Below are positions 8,507-17,050 of a stretch of DNA of 64,000 bases, in pieces (position 1 is the stretch's first letter; every line of letters begins with the position of its first letter). The translations under genes were made by a program, and so were the position numbers. The notes below the pieces were generated by a model. That model saw only the letters and a program-made list of their open reading frames with translations, was not told where the DNA came from and ran no database searches. The stretch is from CAVXNB01 sp963763085 (lineage in GTDB: Bacteria; Actinomycetota; Acidimicrobiia; Acidimicrobiales; Bog-793): contig CAVXNB010000004.1 in assembly GCA_963763085.1 (NCBI GenBank), positions 806,001-870,000 on the forward strand. The letters are read 5' to 3'.

Positions 8507-9175
8507 CTATGGGTGGCGATCCAGTCGAGCGACGGTCTTGTTCACAATCCATGCGTGCATGCCGACCTGCCGCACTCTCTTAAAACCAAGCTCTTCAAAG
8601 AGCTCGACCGTCGCGCTAAACAGGAATCGGTCCTGTGCCTCGCGACCGACCGTCACCTCCGAGATCGCCTCTACTCGCCCACCTCCTGCTTGCGCAATTT
8701 GACGGAGAGCACCCTCGAGAGCCACTCGCGCGACTCCCTGATGTCGGTGTCGTTTGTCTACGAAAATACATGCGATGCGCCATCGGGCGACAGGCGGTGG
8801 CTCCTTGTTGTAGGCGCGTTGGTGCTTCAGTTCGAGCGACTCGGATGGACCGTACTGACACCATCCCTGTGCGTGACCATCGTCATCGATCACGAGTGCG
8901 GCGTGTGCTCTGCTCGTCTTGACGAGCTCTCTCTTGAGCGTCTTTGGATCACTAACTCCTCGTTGGTACTCGACGTGGTTCGGAGCGCACCAGCATCCTC
9001 CGTAGATTCCGTTGTTGCGCTCGACCAGCTCTGCGAAAGCGTTCCAGGTCGACTCGTCCAAGGCCCGGATGGCGAACTTCGTTGTTCTCGTCGTGCGTTC
9101 CGGTGTCATGGCTGGATGCTACGAAACTCGAAGCCCAGCCGCAGGGCGCTCAAATGCGGATCGCGACCCTTGAGG
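8421..9175. repeat. 755-bp direct repeat, copy 1
   Basis: This segment matches 18266-19020 base for base at an offset of 9845, apart from a T/G difference near 9099 that changes one codon of the encoded acetyltransferase. It holds the complete GNAT gene with about 86 bases downstream and 66 upstream. On the left the match continues over GCGTCGT with one mismatch; on the right it ends abruptly at GAGG. There are no obvious terminal inverted repeats or target duplications. Confidence 0.95.
8507..9109 (-). CDS. GNAT family N-acetyltransferase, duplicated copy 1
   Basis: A 200-residue GCN5-related acetyltransferase. The CoA-binding region is IACIFVDKRHRHQGVARVAL (Q-G-V-A loop) near residues 110-130, with a later LFEELGFKRVRQVG. 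N-terminal NNGIYGGCWCAPNHVEYQ resembles the small acetyltransferases with a G-C-W-C signature. It is transcribed leftward from ATG 9109. The same gene at 18352-18954 differs by a single residue (Thr6 here, Pro6 there), so the duplication is very recent or kept identical by gene conversion. The substrate is unknown. The long plus-strand frame across it is its shadow. Confidence 0.85.
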   Translation of the reverse strand: MTPERTTRTTKFAIRALDESTWNAFAELVERNNGIYGGCWCAPNHVEYQRGVSDPKTLKRELVKTSRAHAALVIDDDGHAQGWCQYGPSESLELKHQRAYNKEPPPVARWRIACIFVDKRHRHQGVARVALEGALRQIAQAGGGRVEAISEVTVGREAQDRFLFSATVELFEELGFKRVRQVGMHAWIVNKTVARLDRHP

Positions 9176-9374
9176 GCTCCTGGTCCGGTCAGTGCCCCAC
9201 TGCATGCATGCCGAAACGGGTGTCCTAACGGGGCGGTCCAGGACGGGCACGCGGAACATCGTGGTTGAGGGGCTCCGGGTACGCCGGACCTGGCGCCGAT
9301 TGCTGGTCCTGTCGCGGCCCGAGCGGTACGCTCTACTTCGGCGATACCACTAGGCACCGTTGCTTCGGCAGGCT

Positions 9375-9587
9375 TCAGGCGGTCGCCCGGACGGGGTCGA
9401 TGAAGCGGAGCTTAACTTTGCCGCCGTCAATGCTGATGACAGTCGCACGCCTCTCCGGAATCCCGTCCTCCCCGTTCACGAGAACGGTCTCACCGACATG
9501 CAGTCCGACCCGCTCGGAGGCAAAGAGGGCCACCTCAACGACGGGGGAGCGGAGGTAGCGGGTGTAGTCCACGGTCAGTCTGCGCAT
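9375..9587 (-). CDS. Small hypothetical protein, 70 aa
   Basis: Begins MRRLTVDYTRYLRSPVVEVA and contains VGETVLVNGEDGIPERRATVISIDGGKVKLRFID, which looks like a small beta-barrel (SH3-like or DUF4926-like) fold; that is inference from the strand pattern only. A clear AGGAG sits 6 bases before the ATG at 9587. It starts 19 bases after the end of the frameshifted gene at 9607-10087 and is read in the same direction, so the two form a small operon. The pairing recalls two-gene immunity or toxin-antitoxin modules, but no family is recognised. Confidence 0.55.
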   Translation of the reverse strand: MRRLTVDYTRYLRSPVVEVALFASERVGLHVGETVLVNGEDGIPERRATVISIDGGKVKLRFIDPVRATA

Positions 9588-9606
9588 ATTGACTCCTGTG
9601 AGGATG

Positions 9607-10087
9607 CTATAGGCGTTGGCGGGGCTCGAACAGGGATCGGAACGTGTCGACGTGAGGGTCGAGCCAGGTCTCGACGGTGGCTAGCAGCTCGACGTCGTCA
9701 AGAAGTGCACCTTCGACAGCGAGCCGTTCGTCCTCGAGGCCAGGCAAGACGACGTCGAAATGGACTTCCTGGAGTGGGTCCACGGGCTGGAGGGCGTCGT
9801 CGAGAATCGTCGTGGCGAGCAGCTCGAAATAGGCGCGCAACTCGCCGACCGAGCAAGTGCCGTACTGGTTCCAAGGCATAGTGCCGACGATCTCGCGGAC
9901 TTCGTAGCCCCTTGAGAGCTGCATACACCGACAGGGCGAAGAGACCCCCGCTCTCGGTCACGTCGCGGTAGTCGTCGTACGAGCGGATCGCCTTATCGCG
10001 CAGGTTGTTATGTGCGCCGGCACCGAGATGGACGATGACCGTCGCGCCGTCGGGAGGGAGCTCGTCTTCTCGGAGCCTGATAGCCAT
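9607..10087 (-). pseudogene. Hypothetical protein gene interrupted by a frameshift
   Basis: Two overlapping frames give one plausible product. The first (ATG 10087) reads MAIRLREDELPPDGATVIV...GGLFALSVYAALKG. The second continues YEVREIVGTMPWNQYGTCSV...FRSLFEPRQRL to a stop at 9607. The switch is near 9910-9918 at a short G run (AAGGGG). Joined, they make about 160 residues of even composition, longer than either part alone. It may be a decayed gene, a sequencing error or, least likely, programmed frameshifting. A GAAGG ribosome site precedes ATG 10087. The function is not recognised. Confidence 0.5.
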
Positions 10088-10217
10088 CCTTCAGGTCCCA
10101 CCTTCCCCGATGCTGGAACAAATGGACATTGTGCCGCGTCCTGCCTCGATTGAGCAGTGATCCCGCTGTTGCCGGTCGATCCGCTTCGGCCCGAAACCGG
10201 AACATGCGGCTCATTTT

Positions 10218-10235
10218 CGCCAACATTCCGCCAAC
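10218..10235. repeat. Paired CGCCAAC motif, middle copy
   Basis: CGCCAAC occurs at 10218 and 10229 in the same orientation, next to the broken end of a VOC-family gene. Similar pairs lie at 7387/7399 and 12022/12034. Confidence 0.4.
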
Positions 10236-10300
10236 CGACTTTCCGCCGCAGGCATCCGCTGGAGCTGCAAACTGCCCCGCCGGTGCACCGAGAGCTCTGC

Positions 10301-10504
10301 TCAGAGGCGGGAAGCGTCCGGCCAGGCCGGCCGCTGGTGATCGAGAGCGAGCCGAAACGCGAAGCCTGAGGGCTGATCGTCCTCCGTGATCACGACCCAG
10401 TCATCGGACGTGTAGGTGATGGGTAGGCCGAGCATCTCGGAGTAGAACTGGGCGAGCGCCCTTGGGTCGGTGTCGATGACCACATGGTGCGGACGACCGA
10501 TCAT
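10301..10504 (-). pseudogene. Truncated VOC/glyoxalase-like protein
   Basis: 67 residues beginning MIGRPHHVVIDTDPRALAQFYSEMLGLPITY, the first beta-alpha-beta unit of the vicinal oxygen chelate fold, and ending soon after SGFAFRLALDHQRPAWPD. Intact family members run about 115-130 residues, with a second metal-binding half starting at a conserved HLD. Here the frame hits a stop at once (DASRL*) and the second half is missing. The break lies some 65 bases from a paired CGCCAAC motif. It is probably not functional. Confidence 0.7.
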
Positions 10505-10653
10505 CGCGCAATCCTCGCGCTTGGCTGCGCGTGGCCCGACATAGGTCGCTGACCGAGGAGTTCATGAGGTCATCGTGGCATGAAGGGGCGGATAACCGTG
10601 CAGGATCGTGGAGTCAGACAGAGGCACGCTGAACGCGCGGCTTTCAGCCGGCT

Positions 10654-11106
10654 ATGAGACGCACTTTCGGCCTGATGACAGGCATCGATAGCCATCTCGC
10701 CCGAGCCCGAGCGAGAGGAGTCGATACTTACCTCAGGGAAACCGAAAGAGACAAACCAGGACCTCGGGTCTTTGACGTTCTAGGTGGAGAGGCGCTAGAG
10801 ACCCGTTCGGTTCCGTTCGGGGACGTCGGCACCCTGTTCTCCGGCGATGGGATCGAATGTGTATGGGTTCGCAAACTCGACGAGGAGATCGACCCGGACT
10901 GGTTCCAGGCTGACGTGGCGGACCTCATCGTCGTCCTTCAGGGACGCCTGAACGTCGAATTCGAGTCTGACAGTCACGACGACCGGGTTGTCGGACCCGG
11001 CAATGTCCTCGTGCTACCGGCGGGAGTCCGATGTCGCGCCTACCGATGGCCACGAGACGCTTCCGAAGCGACGATCTTCGTAGCCACCTATGCCGCGCGT
11101 AGCTGA
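10654..11106 (+). CDS. Cupin-domain protein
   Basis: 150 residues whose C-terminal half is a small cupin barrel: DLIVVLQGRLNVEFESD and then VVGPGNVLVLPAGVRCRAYRWPRD. The pattern G-x5-P-x-G is present, but the metal-binding histidines of cupin motif 1 are missing, so it may bind ligand without metal. The N-terminal part is polar and unassigned. ATG 10654 is used; ATG 10675 (MTGIDSHLARAR) is an equally good start. It stands alone between a broken gene and a gene-poor stretch. Confidence 0.6.
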   Translation: MRRTFGLMTGIDSHLARARARGVDTYLRETERDKPGPRVFDVLGGEALETRSVPFGDVGTLFSGDGIECVWVRKLDEEIDPDWFQADVADLIVVLQGRLNVEFESDSHDDRVVGPGNVLVLPAGVRCRAYRWPRDASEATIFVATYAARS

Positions 11107-11493
11107 ACAGAGGTGGGCGGAGTCGTGCACGCACAGCTGTGCCGGCCCGAAGAAACAGCCCCAAAGCCCGCTCGGTCGCTTGCTATCGCGGGACTGGTCG
11201 AACGCGCGAGCCGGAGTCGAGGTTGGACGGAGGCGGCAACGTCCTGTCGCAAGGCGGGATCGCTTTCAGGTTGTTCACGCCGCACCGTCGATCGGGCGCG
11301 GTGACACACTTCTCTGTAGCCGGCCGACCCGTGCACGAAGCCGGGACCGCCACGAGTCGGCGCCCGGTCCGCCACGCAGGGACTCGACAAAAACGGCAGA
11401 GGTTGTCCTGACGGTCGCCCAATCGGGGCATCGATGAGGCGCGACGTCATACTTCGTCTTAATCGTTGAACATCAAACCCAGGAGGTGTAGTC
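11107..11493. other. Gene-free stretch
   Basis: 387 bases where frames on both strands are short and have compositions typical of shadows. The only signal is AGGAGGTG just before 11494, the ribosome site of the next gene. Confidence 0.4.
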
Positions 11494-12093
11494 ATGGGAC
11501 CGGTGGTGGCAGACATGTCGGTGTCGCTGGACGGCTTCGTCGCCGACGAAGATGATGTCGTCGAGGGCGTGTTCAGCTGGTACGCCAAGCCGCAGCCGCA
11601 GCCGCAGCCGCAAACGGCCAGGGATGGGGCTGAGGGCGACGAGGTGGTCGAGGCCGCGGTTGGGATGCGCCACGAGCTTGGCGCGCTCATCTACGGCCGA
11701 CGGACGTTCGAGATCGCTCACGGCTGGGGCGGTAGCCACCCGACCGGGGCGCCAGTAATCGTCGTCTCCCACAGCGTGCCCGACGGCTGGCCCCGACCCG
11801 ACGGCATGGTGCGCTTCGCCGCCGGAATCGACGAGGCCCTCGAGATGGCCCGCGCCGTCGCAGTGGACAAGGTCATCGCCATCGCTACCCCGAGCATTGC
11901 TCGACAGCTGCTCGACCGGGCCCTCCTCGACGGCGTGCGCCTCAGCGGCTCGCTCGCCAACCAACCAAGAACAGCATGTCAAGCGGTACTTCGCGACTTC
12001 ACAACTATGGCGTTTCCGTTCCGCCAACAACTTCGCCAACATAGTTGCGCGAGATGCGGCGATGAGCTCTCCAAAAGGGCCTCTCGATGGTGA
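11494..12093 (+). pseudogene. Dihydrofolate reductase/RibD-like protein with displaced C-terminus
   Basis: The first 155 residues match the RibD C-terminal/DHFR-like family common in actinobacteria: ADMSVSLDGFVAD, ALIYGRRTFEIAHGWGG, PVIVVSHSVPDGWP and a late IATPSIARQLLDRALLDGVRL. The family then normally continues with a conserved ...VPVLLGxGxRLF ending. Here, after GVRLSGSLANQ, the sequence turns into an unrelated Arg/Cys-rich tail. The change point (about 11955) coincides with CGCCAACC, and a paired CGCCAAC motif lies at 12022/12034. A strong AGGAGG precedes the ATG. The N-terminal NADPH fold may survive but the enzyme is probably broken. Confidence 0.68.
12022..12040. repeat. Paired CGCCAAC motif, right copy
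   Basis: CGCCAAC at 12022 and 12034, 12 bases apart as at 7387/7399. It lies inside the non-homologous tail of the truncated reductase. Confidence 0.4.
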
Positions 12094-12264
12094 GTGCTCG
12101 ACCTGTGTCGCTGCTGACGCACGACGGCACCACGATCACACGGGGAATCGCTCAACAACAGTGCTAGCTATTCTCGCTCGGTTGCCCACATCTTCGAGAC
12201 TTGGGTGACTCCAAAGCTGGCGGAGACACCGCGACCGCTAGCCGTGCCATCTCGAAACACGAAC

Positions 12265-13755
12265 TCACAACCGCCAGGCACTGAGCAGAGCCGCTGCGTC
12301 GAGGACAAGGTCGGCTCCGACACCTGACGAGGAACCTCGGGGCGTAACGGCGACCAGACGTGCCGCGCCCGCTTTCGGTATCACAGCGCGTCCTTCTGCG
12401 AGTTTGGCTATGTCCTTCGCTCCGAACGTTGTTCTTTCCCTCCACTTGATTGAACCGATCGCCACCGGAATGCTGCCCCGTGCGGAGCCGACAACGTCGT
12501 ACTCATGCTCGCCGCGTCGGTCCCACCAGCCACCGACAGATTCGATCGAATCAAACGGCGGGTCAAGCTGTGGCGCGAGGCGCAGCACGCCGTCGCGGAC
12601 GACTGGCTCAATAGCCTTGCCTCTCCAAGTGCTCCAGCCGTTTGAAAAGGCCTTGAGCGCCAGATCTGACCGACCGACCTCGATATTGCGGAGCTGAGGT
12701 TCGACAAAGCGGAACCAGAAGCGCAGGTACGGATCGGCTACTCGGTAGCGCTTGAGCCGGCTGCCCTTGTCACCGGCTGGGATGTCGACGGCGAGGATGC
12801 GCTTGGTGCCTGTAAGGATGTCAGTTGCCCGACTCACCGCCGTCGTTGCCGCGGTCCCACCGCCGAGATCCGAGGCAATGCGCGAGAAGTTGACCACGCC
12901 GATTTCGTCGGCTCCCACCGCTTCGAGGACGAGGCGGGTGTTGGTGCCATCCACGAGCTCGCCGGCAAGGTTGATTTGGGCGACGTCGGCGAGCAGCGTA
13001 TGGGGACGCGAAAGAGCGTCCTCGACGAGAGCCTCGACAGATCTGAATCTTCGCGCGTGGGCGACGAGCTCTGGGAATCCTCCTGTGATGAGCTGCGTGT
13101 CGAAGACCTCGACAGGAGATCGTGAGCCTCCGAGAGCCTGCGCCGTTTCCGCCGGGTTGAACGGCTCGATGACGAAATGGCCATCGAGACGGCCGAACAG
13201 CGGTCGGTCGTGCTCGAACAACCGATCCATCATGGCCTCGTCCGAGCCGATGAGCAGGACTAAGACCGGTCGCCTCGCGAACATGAGGTCCCACAGCGAC
13301 TGGAGGAGCCCATCGAGACCGGGGCTCGACTCATTCGCCCAGGGGAACTCGTCGATGACGAGGATCGCGGGATCATCATTCAGCGCGAGTTGCAGCCGAG
13401 ACAGCAGGTCATACCAGTTCCCTGGAGGGAGAGCAGTGACGGCTTCGAGCGCTGGCAGCGGCCGGGTAGAGGAGCGGAGCGTCTCAGCGGCTCGGCGCAC
13501 TTGCACGTCGACCGGCGCGCCCTTCATGCCGGCAACGACGCCGTACGCGACGCCACTTCGCTCTGCGAAGTGCTCGACCAGTCGTGACTTGCCGACCTGG
13601 CGACGTCCGCGAATTGCTAGCAGGCGTCCGGTACCCGATTCGGTGGCACTCCGGAGTTCGGTGTCAAGCGCGGCTAGCTCTCGTTCCCGACCGCAGAACT
13701 CAGTTGTAGGCACTGACGTAGCATACATCGATGTAACATACTCATCAGTGTCCAT
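12265..13755 (-). CDS. AAA-type ATPase with DUF234-like C-terminus
   Basis: 496 residues. Walker A is GRRQVGKS at 50-57, Walker B is ILVIDEF at 131-137, and an Arg-bearing sensor region follows. The second half carries KRYRVADPYLRFWFRFV near 345-360 and a final domain with YDVVG and IGSIKWRERTTFG, the D...K spacing of a PD-(D/E)xK-like DUF234 nuclease-fold domain. These ATPases are common in archaea and accessory DNA of bacteria, with an unknown role, possibly in defence or mobile-element biology. ATG 13755 overlaps the end of the truncated nucleotidyltransferase gene by 11 bases; ATG 13725 (MYATSVP) is an alternative start. Confidence 0.85.
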   Translation of the reverse strand: MDTDEYVTSMYATSVPTTEFCGRERELAALDTELRSATESGTGRLLAIRGRRQVGKSRLVEHFAERSGVAYGVVAGMKGAPVDVQVRRAAETLRSSTRPLPALEAVTALPPGNWYDLLSRLQLALNDDPAILVIDEFPWANESSPGLDGLLQSLWDLMFARRPVLVLLIGSDEAMMDRLFEHDRPLFGRLDGHFVIEPFNPAETAQALGGSRSPVEVFDTQLITGGFPELVAHARRFRSVEALVEDALSRPHTLLADVAQINLAGELVDGTNTRLVLEAVGADEIGVVNFSRIASDLGGGTAATTAVSRATDILTGTKRILAVDIPAGDKGSRLKRYRVADPYLRFWFRFVEPQLRNIEVGRSDLALKAFSNGWSTWRGKAIEPVVRDGVLRLAPQLDPPFDSIESVGGWWDRRGEHEYDVVGSARGSIPVAIGSIKWRERTTFGAKDIAKLAEGRAVIPKAGAARLVAVTPRGSSSGVGADLVLDAAALLSAWRL

Positions 13756-14218
13756 TGGTCCGTGACGTCGATAGATCCAGTTGATCGACCAGGCGACCGG
13801 CCTTCAGTACGTGCGGCGGAACTCCGAAGTCGGCGTCGCCCGTTCTTCGGAGGGGCACGTCGATGCCGAGGCGCTGTATGTGGAGCATCACGGCGATCCC
13901 ACCGAGTAGCCGGTAGTCGGCGCCCATGCCCGCCAGCCCCGCCGCCCTCGTCACGTCCGCCATCGCAATGAAGCCACCATCGTCCGCAGCCGACGGACTC
14001 ATCATCACCAGCCGATCCGTCCCTCCGCCAGACGCGGCCAGGATGTCCTCGACCGGGCGCGGGTCCGACGACGCGGCCGTGGGCGCACGCTTAGTCTGAT
14101 CGACGGGGGGCGAAACGCACAGGTGGCCCGCACCACAGAAAGCAGACCAAACGTCGGCCTCGTTCTCGCATGGCTTGCCGTCGCTCGTCTCCATGGACAT
14201 GCACCTACGCGTCGCCAA
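13745..14218 (-). pseudogene. AbiEii-like nucleotidyltransferase, truncated at the C-terminus
   Basis: 157 residues from TTG 14218 (or ATG 14200). Residues 1-35 have a Cys/His-rich start (C6, C17, C28, C34) and then a disordered linker. From residue 82 a nucleotidyltransferase core appears: YRLLGGIAVMLHIQRLGI, then RRTGDADFGV with D128 and D130 in the DxD position. Intact relatives run well beyond 200 residues with a helical second half; here the frame ends 27 residues after DxD, exactly where the DUF234 ATPase gene begins. It lies downstream of the AbiEi-like gene, as in type IV AbiE toxin-antitoxin modules. Confidence 0.65.
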
Positions 14219-14308
14219 GGGATCTCCCGACCTCGTGGCCTCCGCAGTCGCCCATCGTCATCGCTCCTTCACCACTGCTGACGCGGACGGTTTGTCGTAT
14301 TGCCACCT

Positions 14309-14968
14309 TCAGAGGATGCCCATCACGACGCGGCGCATGAGCCGCTCAGAGGCCTCGAACCTGTCCTCTCCGCCGAGGTCACGCAGGTCCCATATCTGCT
14401 GCAACGGGTGCGCGAGGGGGAATGGCGCCTCCCTCGGAGCTTGCCACGGTTCGAGCAGACTCGCGTCCGACACGTGGCGGAGGACGATGCTCGCCTCGCC
14501 CCTGGCCATGGCCGGGACGAAGCCGGCCGGGTCGAGCGGCGCGTCGAGGTCGGTGTAGATCACCGTCAGCGTCGGCGACCGCCACGGAGCGACGAAGTCG
14601 GGGGCGGCGTCAGCGGAGACGACTGCCACGGCGCCGGCTTCTACAAGGTAGGCGACGGCACGGGCGACCTGCTCGAGTGAGGGGTCGATGTCGTACCAGA
14701 GTGTCTCGGTCACGACCGCTGGAGCGTGATGGAGCGCGTAAAGATGAACAAGTCCGGCGCGTTGGTCCGCCTCGTGCACGTCCGCGAACCTGACGCCCTC
14801 GGTTACGAGGAGTCTTCCGATCTGTGAAACGCGTGGCTGGGTGATGCCGAGCTCCCTGGCGAGGTCGACCTGCAGCGTGGGGACGGTGCGGAGCGCGAGG
14901 AGCCGGACGGCGCGAGAGGTGGCCTCGCCCCATCTTCGTGTCTTGGGCCGCTCGGTTTCCAGCGTCAT
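14309..14968 (-). CDS. AbiEi-like winged-helix antitoxin/regulator
   Basis: 219 residues from ATG 14968. Residues 8-60 form a helix-turn-helix (AVRLLALRTVPTLQVDLARELGITQPRVSQIGRLL). The rest resembles the C-terminal domain of AbiEi-type type IV antitoxins: LYALHHAPAVVTETLWYDIDP, YTDLDAPLDPAGFVPAMARGEAS and PLQQIWDLRDLGG. AbiEi proteins repress their own operon by binding inverted repeats in the promoter, and a long palindrome lies right before this start. The partner toxin gene downstream is truncated. The ATG is only 6 bases from a TATACT box, so the mRNA is probably leaderless. Confidence 0.72.
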   Translation of the reverse strand: MTLETERPKTRRWGEATSRAVRLLALRTVPTLQVDLARELGITQPRVSQIGRLLVTEGVRFADVHEADQRAGLVHLYALHHAPAVVTETLWYDIDPSLEQVARAVAYLVEAGAVAVVSADAAPDFVAPWRSPTLTVIYTDLDAPLDPAGFVPAMARGEASIVLRHVSDASLLEPWQAPREAPFPLAHPLQQIWDLRDLGGEDRFEASERLMRRVVMGIL

Positions 14969-14973
14969 GCTGC

Positions 14974-15014
14974 GAGTATAAGTGTTCCTTGCCCTCAAGG
15001 CAAGAAGACTTATA
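14974..15014 (-). promoter_or_regulatory. Promoter with overlapping palindromic operator of the AbiEi-like gene
   Basis: On the minus strand TTGCCT and TATACT are 17 bases apart, with TATACT six bases before the start codon. The promoter sits inside an imperfect inverted repeat, 14977-15014: outer arms TATAAGT/ACTTATA and inner arms CTTGCC/GGCAAG around CTCAA. This fits negative autoregulation by the encoded winged-helix protein. Confidence 0.65.
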
Positions 15015-15422
15015 TTAGTGTTCTGGAGCTGCCAGCCAGCTGCAGGTGAAAATAAATAGCCAAAGCGATTATCCTGCGGCCCCGCGCCCACGGCTCGGCG
15101 TGCTGGTTCTCTGGACCATGATCTGCCCGAGGAGATTCCTGTCGAAGGGAACTTTGGCGGGTGGCACGCTGGACGAGGCGCCGGCCTGCGATCATCAAGC
15201 TTCGTGCTGCCTTTCGCCCTTTCGAGCGCCGGAGTGGTTGGGTCAGCTTGACATCAAACTGACGCACTACCGCGGCCGAGCGCTGGCAGCCCGGGTGTAG
15301 GGTGAGATGGCTACCGATGTGCCCGGCGCACAATGGGAAGCTGGTACCGACCGAGGTAACGCAGACGCTGGGCAGCGGAGCACCTAGACCCGCTCAACAG
15401 CGGGAGAACCGGGGCAGTACCC
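15015..15422. other. Intergenic region before the aldehyde dehydrogenase gene
   Basis: No gene is supported. CCCGCT-CAAC-AGCGGG (15389-15404) forms a short hairpin just upstream of the GTG start at 15423. No confident -10/-35 pair was found. Confidence 0.4.
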
Positions 15423-16916
15423 GTGAATACCCTCACTCTGGACAAACGCGTCCATGATTTCATTGTCTCTCGCCGGCAGCTGTTCATCGATGGACAGTTG
15501 GTCGACTCCAAGTCTGGCAAGACCTTTGAGACCGTCAACCCGGCAACAGGCGAGACACTCTCCACCGTCGCCGAAGGCGACGCGGTCGATATCGACCTGG
15601 CAGTGCAAGCAGCACGACGGGCCTTCGACGACGGTCCATGGGGCCGCATGACGCCCTCCGACCGGGGCCGGATCATCTGGAGGATCGGCGATCTAATCAC
15701 TGAGCGCTTGGAGGAGTTCGCCGAGCTCGAGACTCTTGACAACGGCAAGCCCCTCGCCGTCGCCCGCGCCGCGGACGTGCCGCTGGCCGCCGAACTGTTC
15801 CGTTACATGGCAGGTTGGGCAACCAAAATCGAGGGGAACACGATCGCACTATCCGTGCCCTACACCCCGGGCGCCGAGTTCCACGCCTACACCCTGCGGG
15901 AGCCGATCGGCGTGGTTGGCCAGATCATTCCGTGGAACTTTCCGCTCTTGATGGCGGCCTGGAAGCTGGGGCCGGCTTTGGCGACGGGAAACACCGTGGT
16001 CCTCAAGCCCGCCGAGCAGACACCGCTGGCGGCCCTCTACCTCGCTGAGATCCTGGCCGAGGCCGGCCTTCCAGACGGTGTAGTCAATGTCGTAACGGGC
16101 TTCGGCGAGACTGCCGGCGCCGCGCTCGCAGCCCATGAAGGGGTCGACAAGATCGCCTTCACCGGCTCGACAGATGTCGGCCGGCTCATCGCCAAGGCCG
16201 CCACCGGGAACCTGAAGAAGGTGAGCCTCGAATTGGGCGGGAAGAGTCCCAACATCGTGTTTTCCGACGCTGATCCACAGGTCGCCATCGCCGGCGCCGC
16301 CAATGCCATTTTCTTCAATCACGGCCAGTGCTGTGTCGCCGGGTCCCGGCTGTACGTCGAAGCGGACTCCTTTGAAGAAGTCGTGGCTGGTGTCGCCGAC
16401 ATTGCCAAGGCGATCAAGCTCGGAGACGGATTGGACCCCGACACCCAGATGGGTCCCCTCGTCTCCGACGAGCAGCTCAACAAGGTCAGTGGATTCCTCG
16501 ATTCGGGTCGCGAGCAGGGTGCGACGATCGTGGCGGGCGGTCGCCGGGAAGGCGAGCGTGGCTACTTCTTCCAACCCACCGTGGTTGCCAACACACGGCC
16601 GGACATGCGGGTGGTCAAGGAGGAGATCTTCGGCCCGGTCGTGGTCGCGGCCCCGTTCCAGAGCCTGGACGAGATCGCAGCGACGGCCAATGACAGCCCG
16701 TTCGGCCTCGGTGCAGGGATCTGGACCGGGGACATCGCCAAAGCCCACGCCTTAGCCAAGAAGATCCGAGCTGGGACTGTTTGGATCAACTGCTACAACG
16801 TCTTCGACGCCGCCCTGCCGTTCGGTGGTTACAAGCAGTCCGGATGGGGTCGCGAGATGGGCCACCAGGCTCTCGAGGCCTACACCGAGGTAAAGGCCGT
16901 CTGCACGCAGCTGTAG
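15423..16916 (+). CDS. NAD-dependent aldehyde dehydrogenase
   Basis: 497 residues, the standard length for class ALDH enzymes oxidising aldehydes to acids. The nucleotide-binding segment is IIPWNFPLLMAAWK, the general base Glu268 lies in VSLELGGKSPNIV, and the catalytic cysteine near 302 is in FFNHGQCCVAGSR. EEIFGPVV and the PFGGYKQSGWGREMG ending are intact. The overall type is closest to the betaine aldehyde/phenylacetaldehyde/retinal dehydrogenase group; the exact substrate cannot be set. The start is GTG 15423. An alcohol dehydrogenase gene follows, so the pair probably runs an alcohol-aldehyde-acid sequence. Both genes lie between the two 755-bp repeats. Confidence 0.93.
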   Translation: MNTLTLDKRVHDFIVSRRQLFIDGQLVDSKSGKTFETVNPATGETLSTVAEGDAVDIDLAVQAARRAFDDGPWGRMTPSDRGRIIWRIGDLITERLEEFAELETLDNGKPLAVARAADVPLAAELFRYMAGWATKIEGNTIALSVPYTPGAEFHAYTLREPIGVVGQIIPWNFPLLMAAWKLGPALATGNTVVLKPAEQTPLAALYLAEILAEAGLPDGVVNVVTGFGETAGAALAAHEGVDKIAFTGSTDVGRLIAKAATGNLKKVSLELGGKSPNIVFSDADPQVAIAGAANAIFFNHGQCCVAGSRLYVEADSFEEVVAGVADIAKAIKLGDGLDPDTQMGPLVSDEQLNKVSGFLDSGREQGATIVAGGRREGERGYFFQPTVVANTRPDMRVVKEEIFGPVVVAAPFQSLDEIAATANDSPFGLGAGIWTGDIAKAHALAKKIRAGTVWINCYNVFDAALPFGGYKQSGWGREMGHQALEAYTEVKAVCTQL

Positions 16917-16925
16917 AGCTCAAGC

Positions 16926-16955
16926 GGGGCGCTCGAGGTAAGGCTCGGGCGCCCC
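16926..16955 (+). other. Strong stem-loop between ALDH and ADH genes
   Basis: GGGGCGCTCGAG (16926-16937) pairs with CTCGGGCGCCCC (16944-16955), 12 pairs with one G-T, loop GTAAGG, 10 bases after the ALDH stop. It has no T-tract. It could be a partial terminator or a 3'-end stabiliser that separates expression of the two genes. Confidence 0.55.
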
Positions 16956-17050
16956 GGTAATCGCTCACTGGTCGGGTCGCGTCGTTCACCGATCAACCAG
17001 AAATAAGGAGTTCGAAAGCGACAGGGCCCCTCTTCTTGAATGGAGTTCTA

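Noticed and set aside
8471..9268. Plus-strand frame of 265 residues across the duplicated GNAT gene (also at 18316-19167)
   Set aside because: The minus-strand frame has a full GNAT fold; the plus frame is its shadow and is duplicated only because the DNA is.
7387..12040. Paired CGCCAAC motifs as integron attC sites
   Set aside because: The core does not fit RYYYAAC/GTTRRRY, the copies are direct not inverted, and no integron integrase is present.
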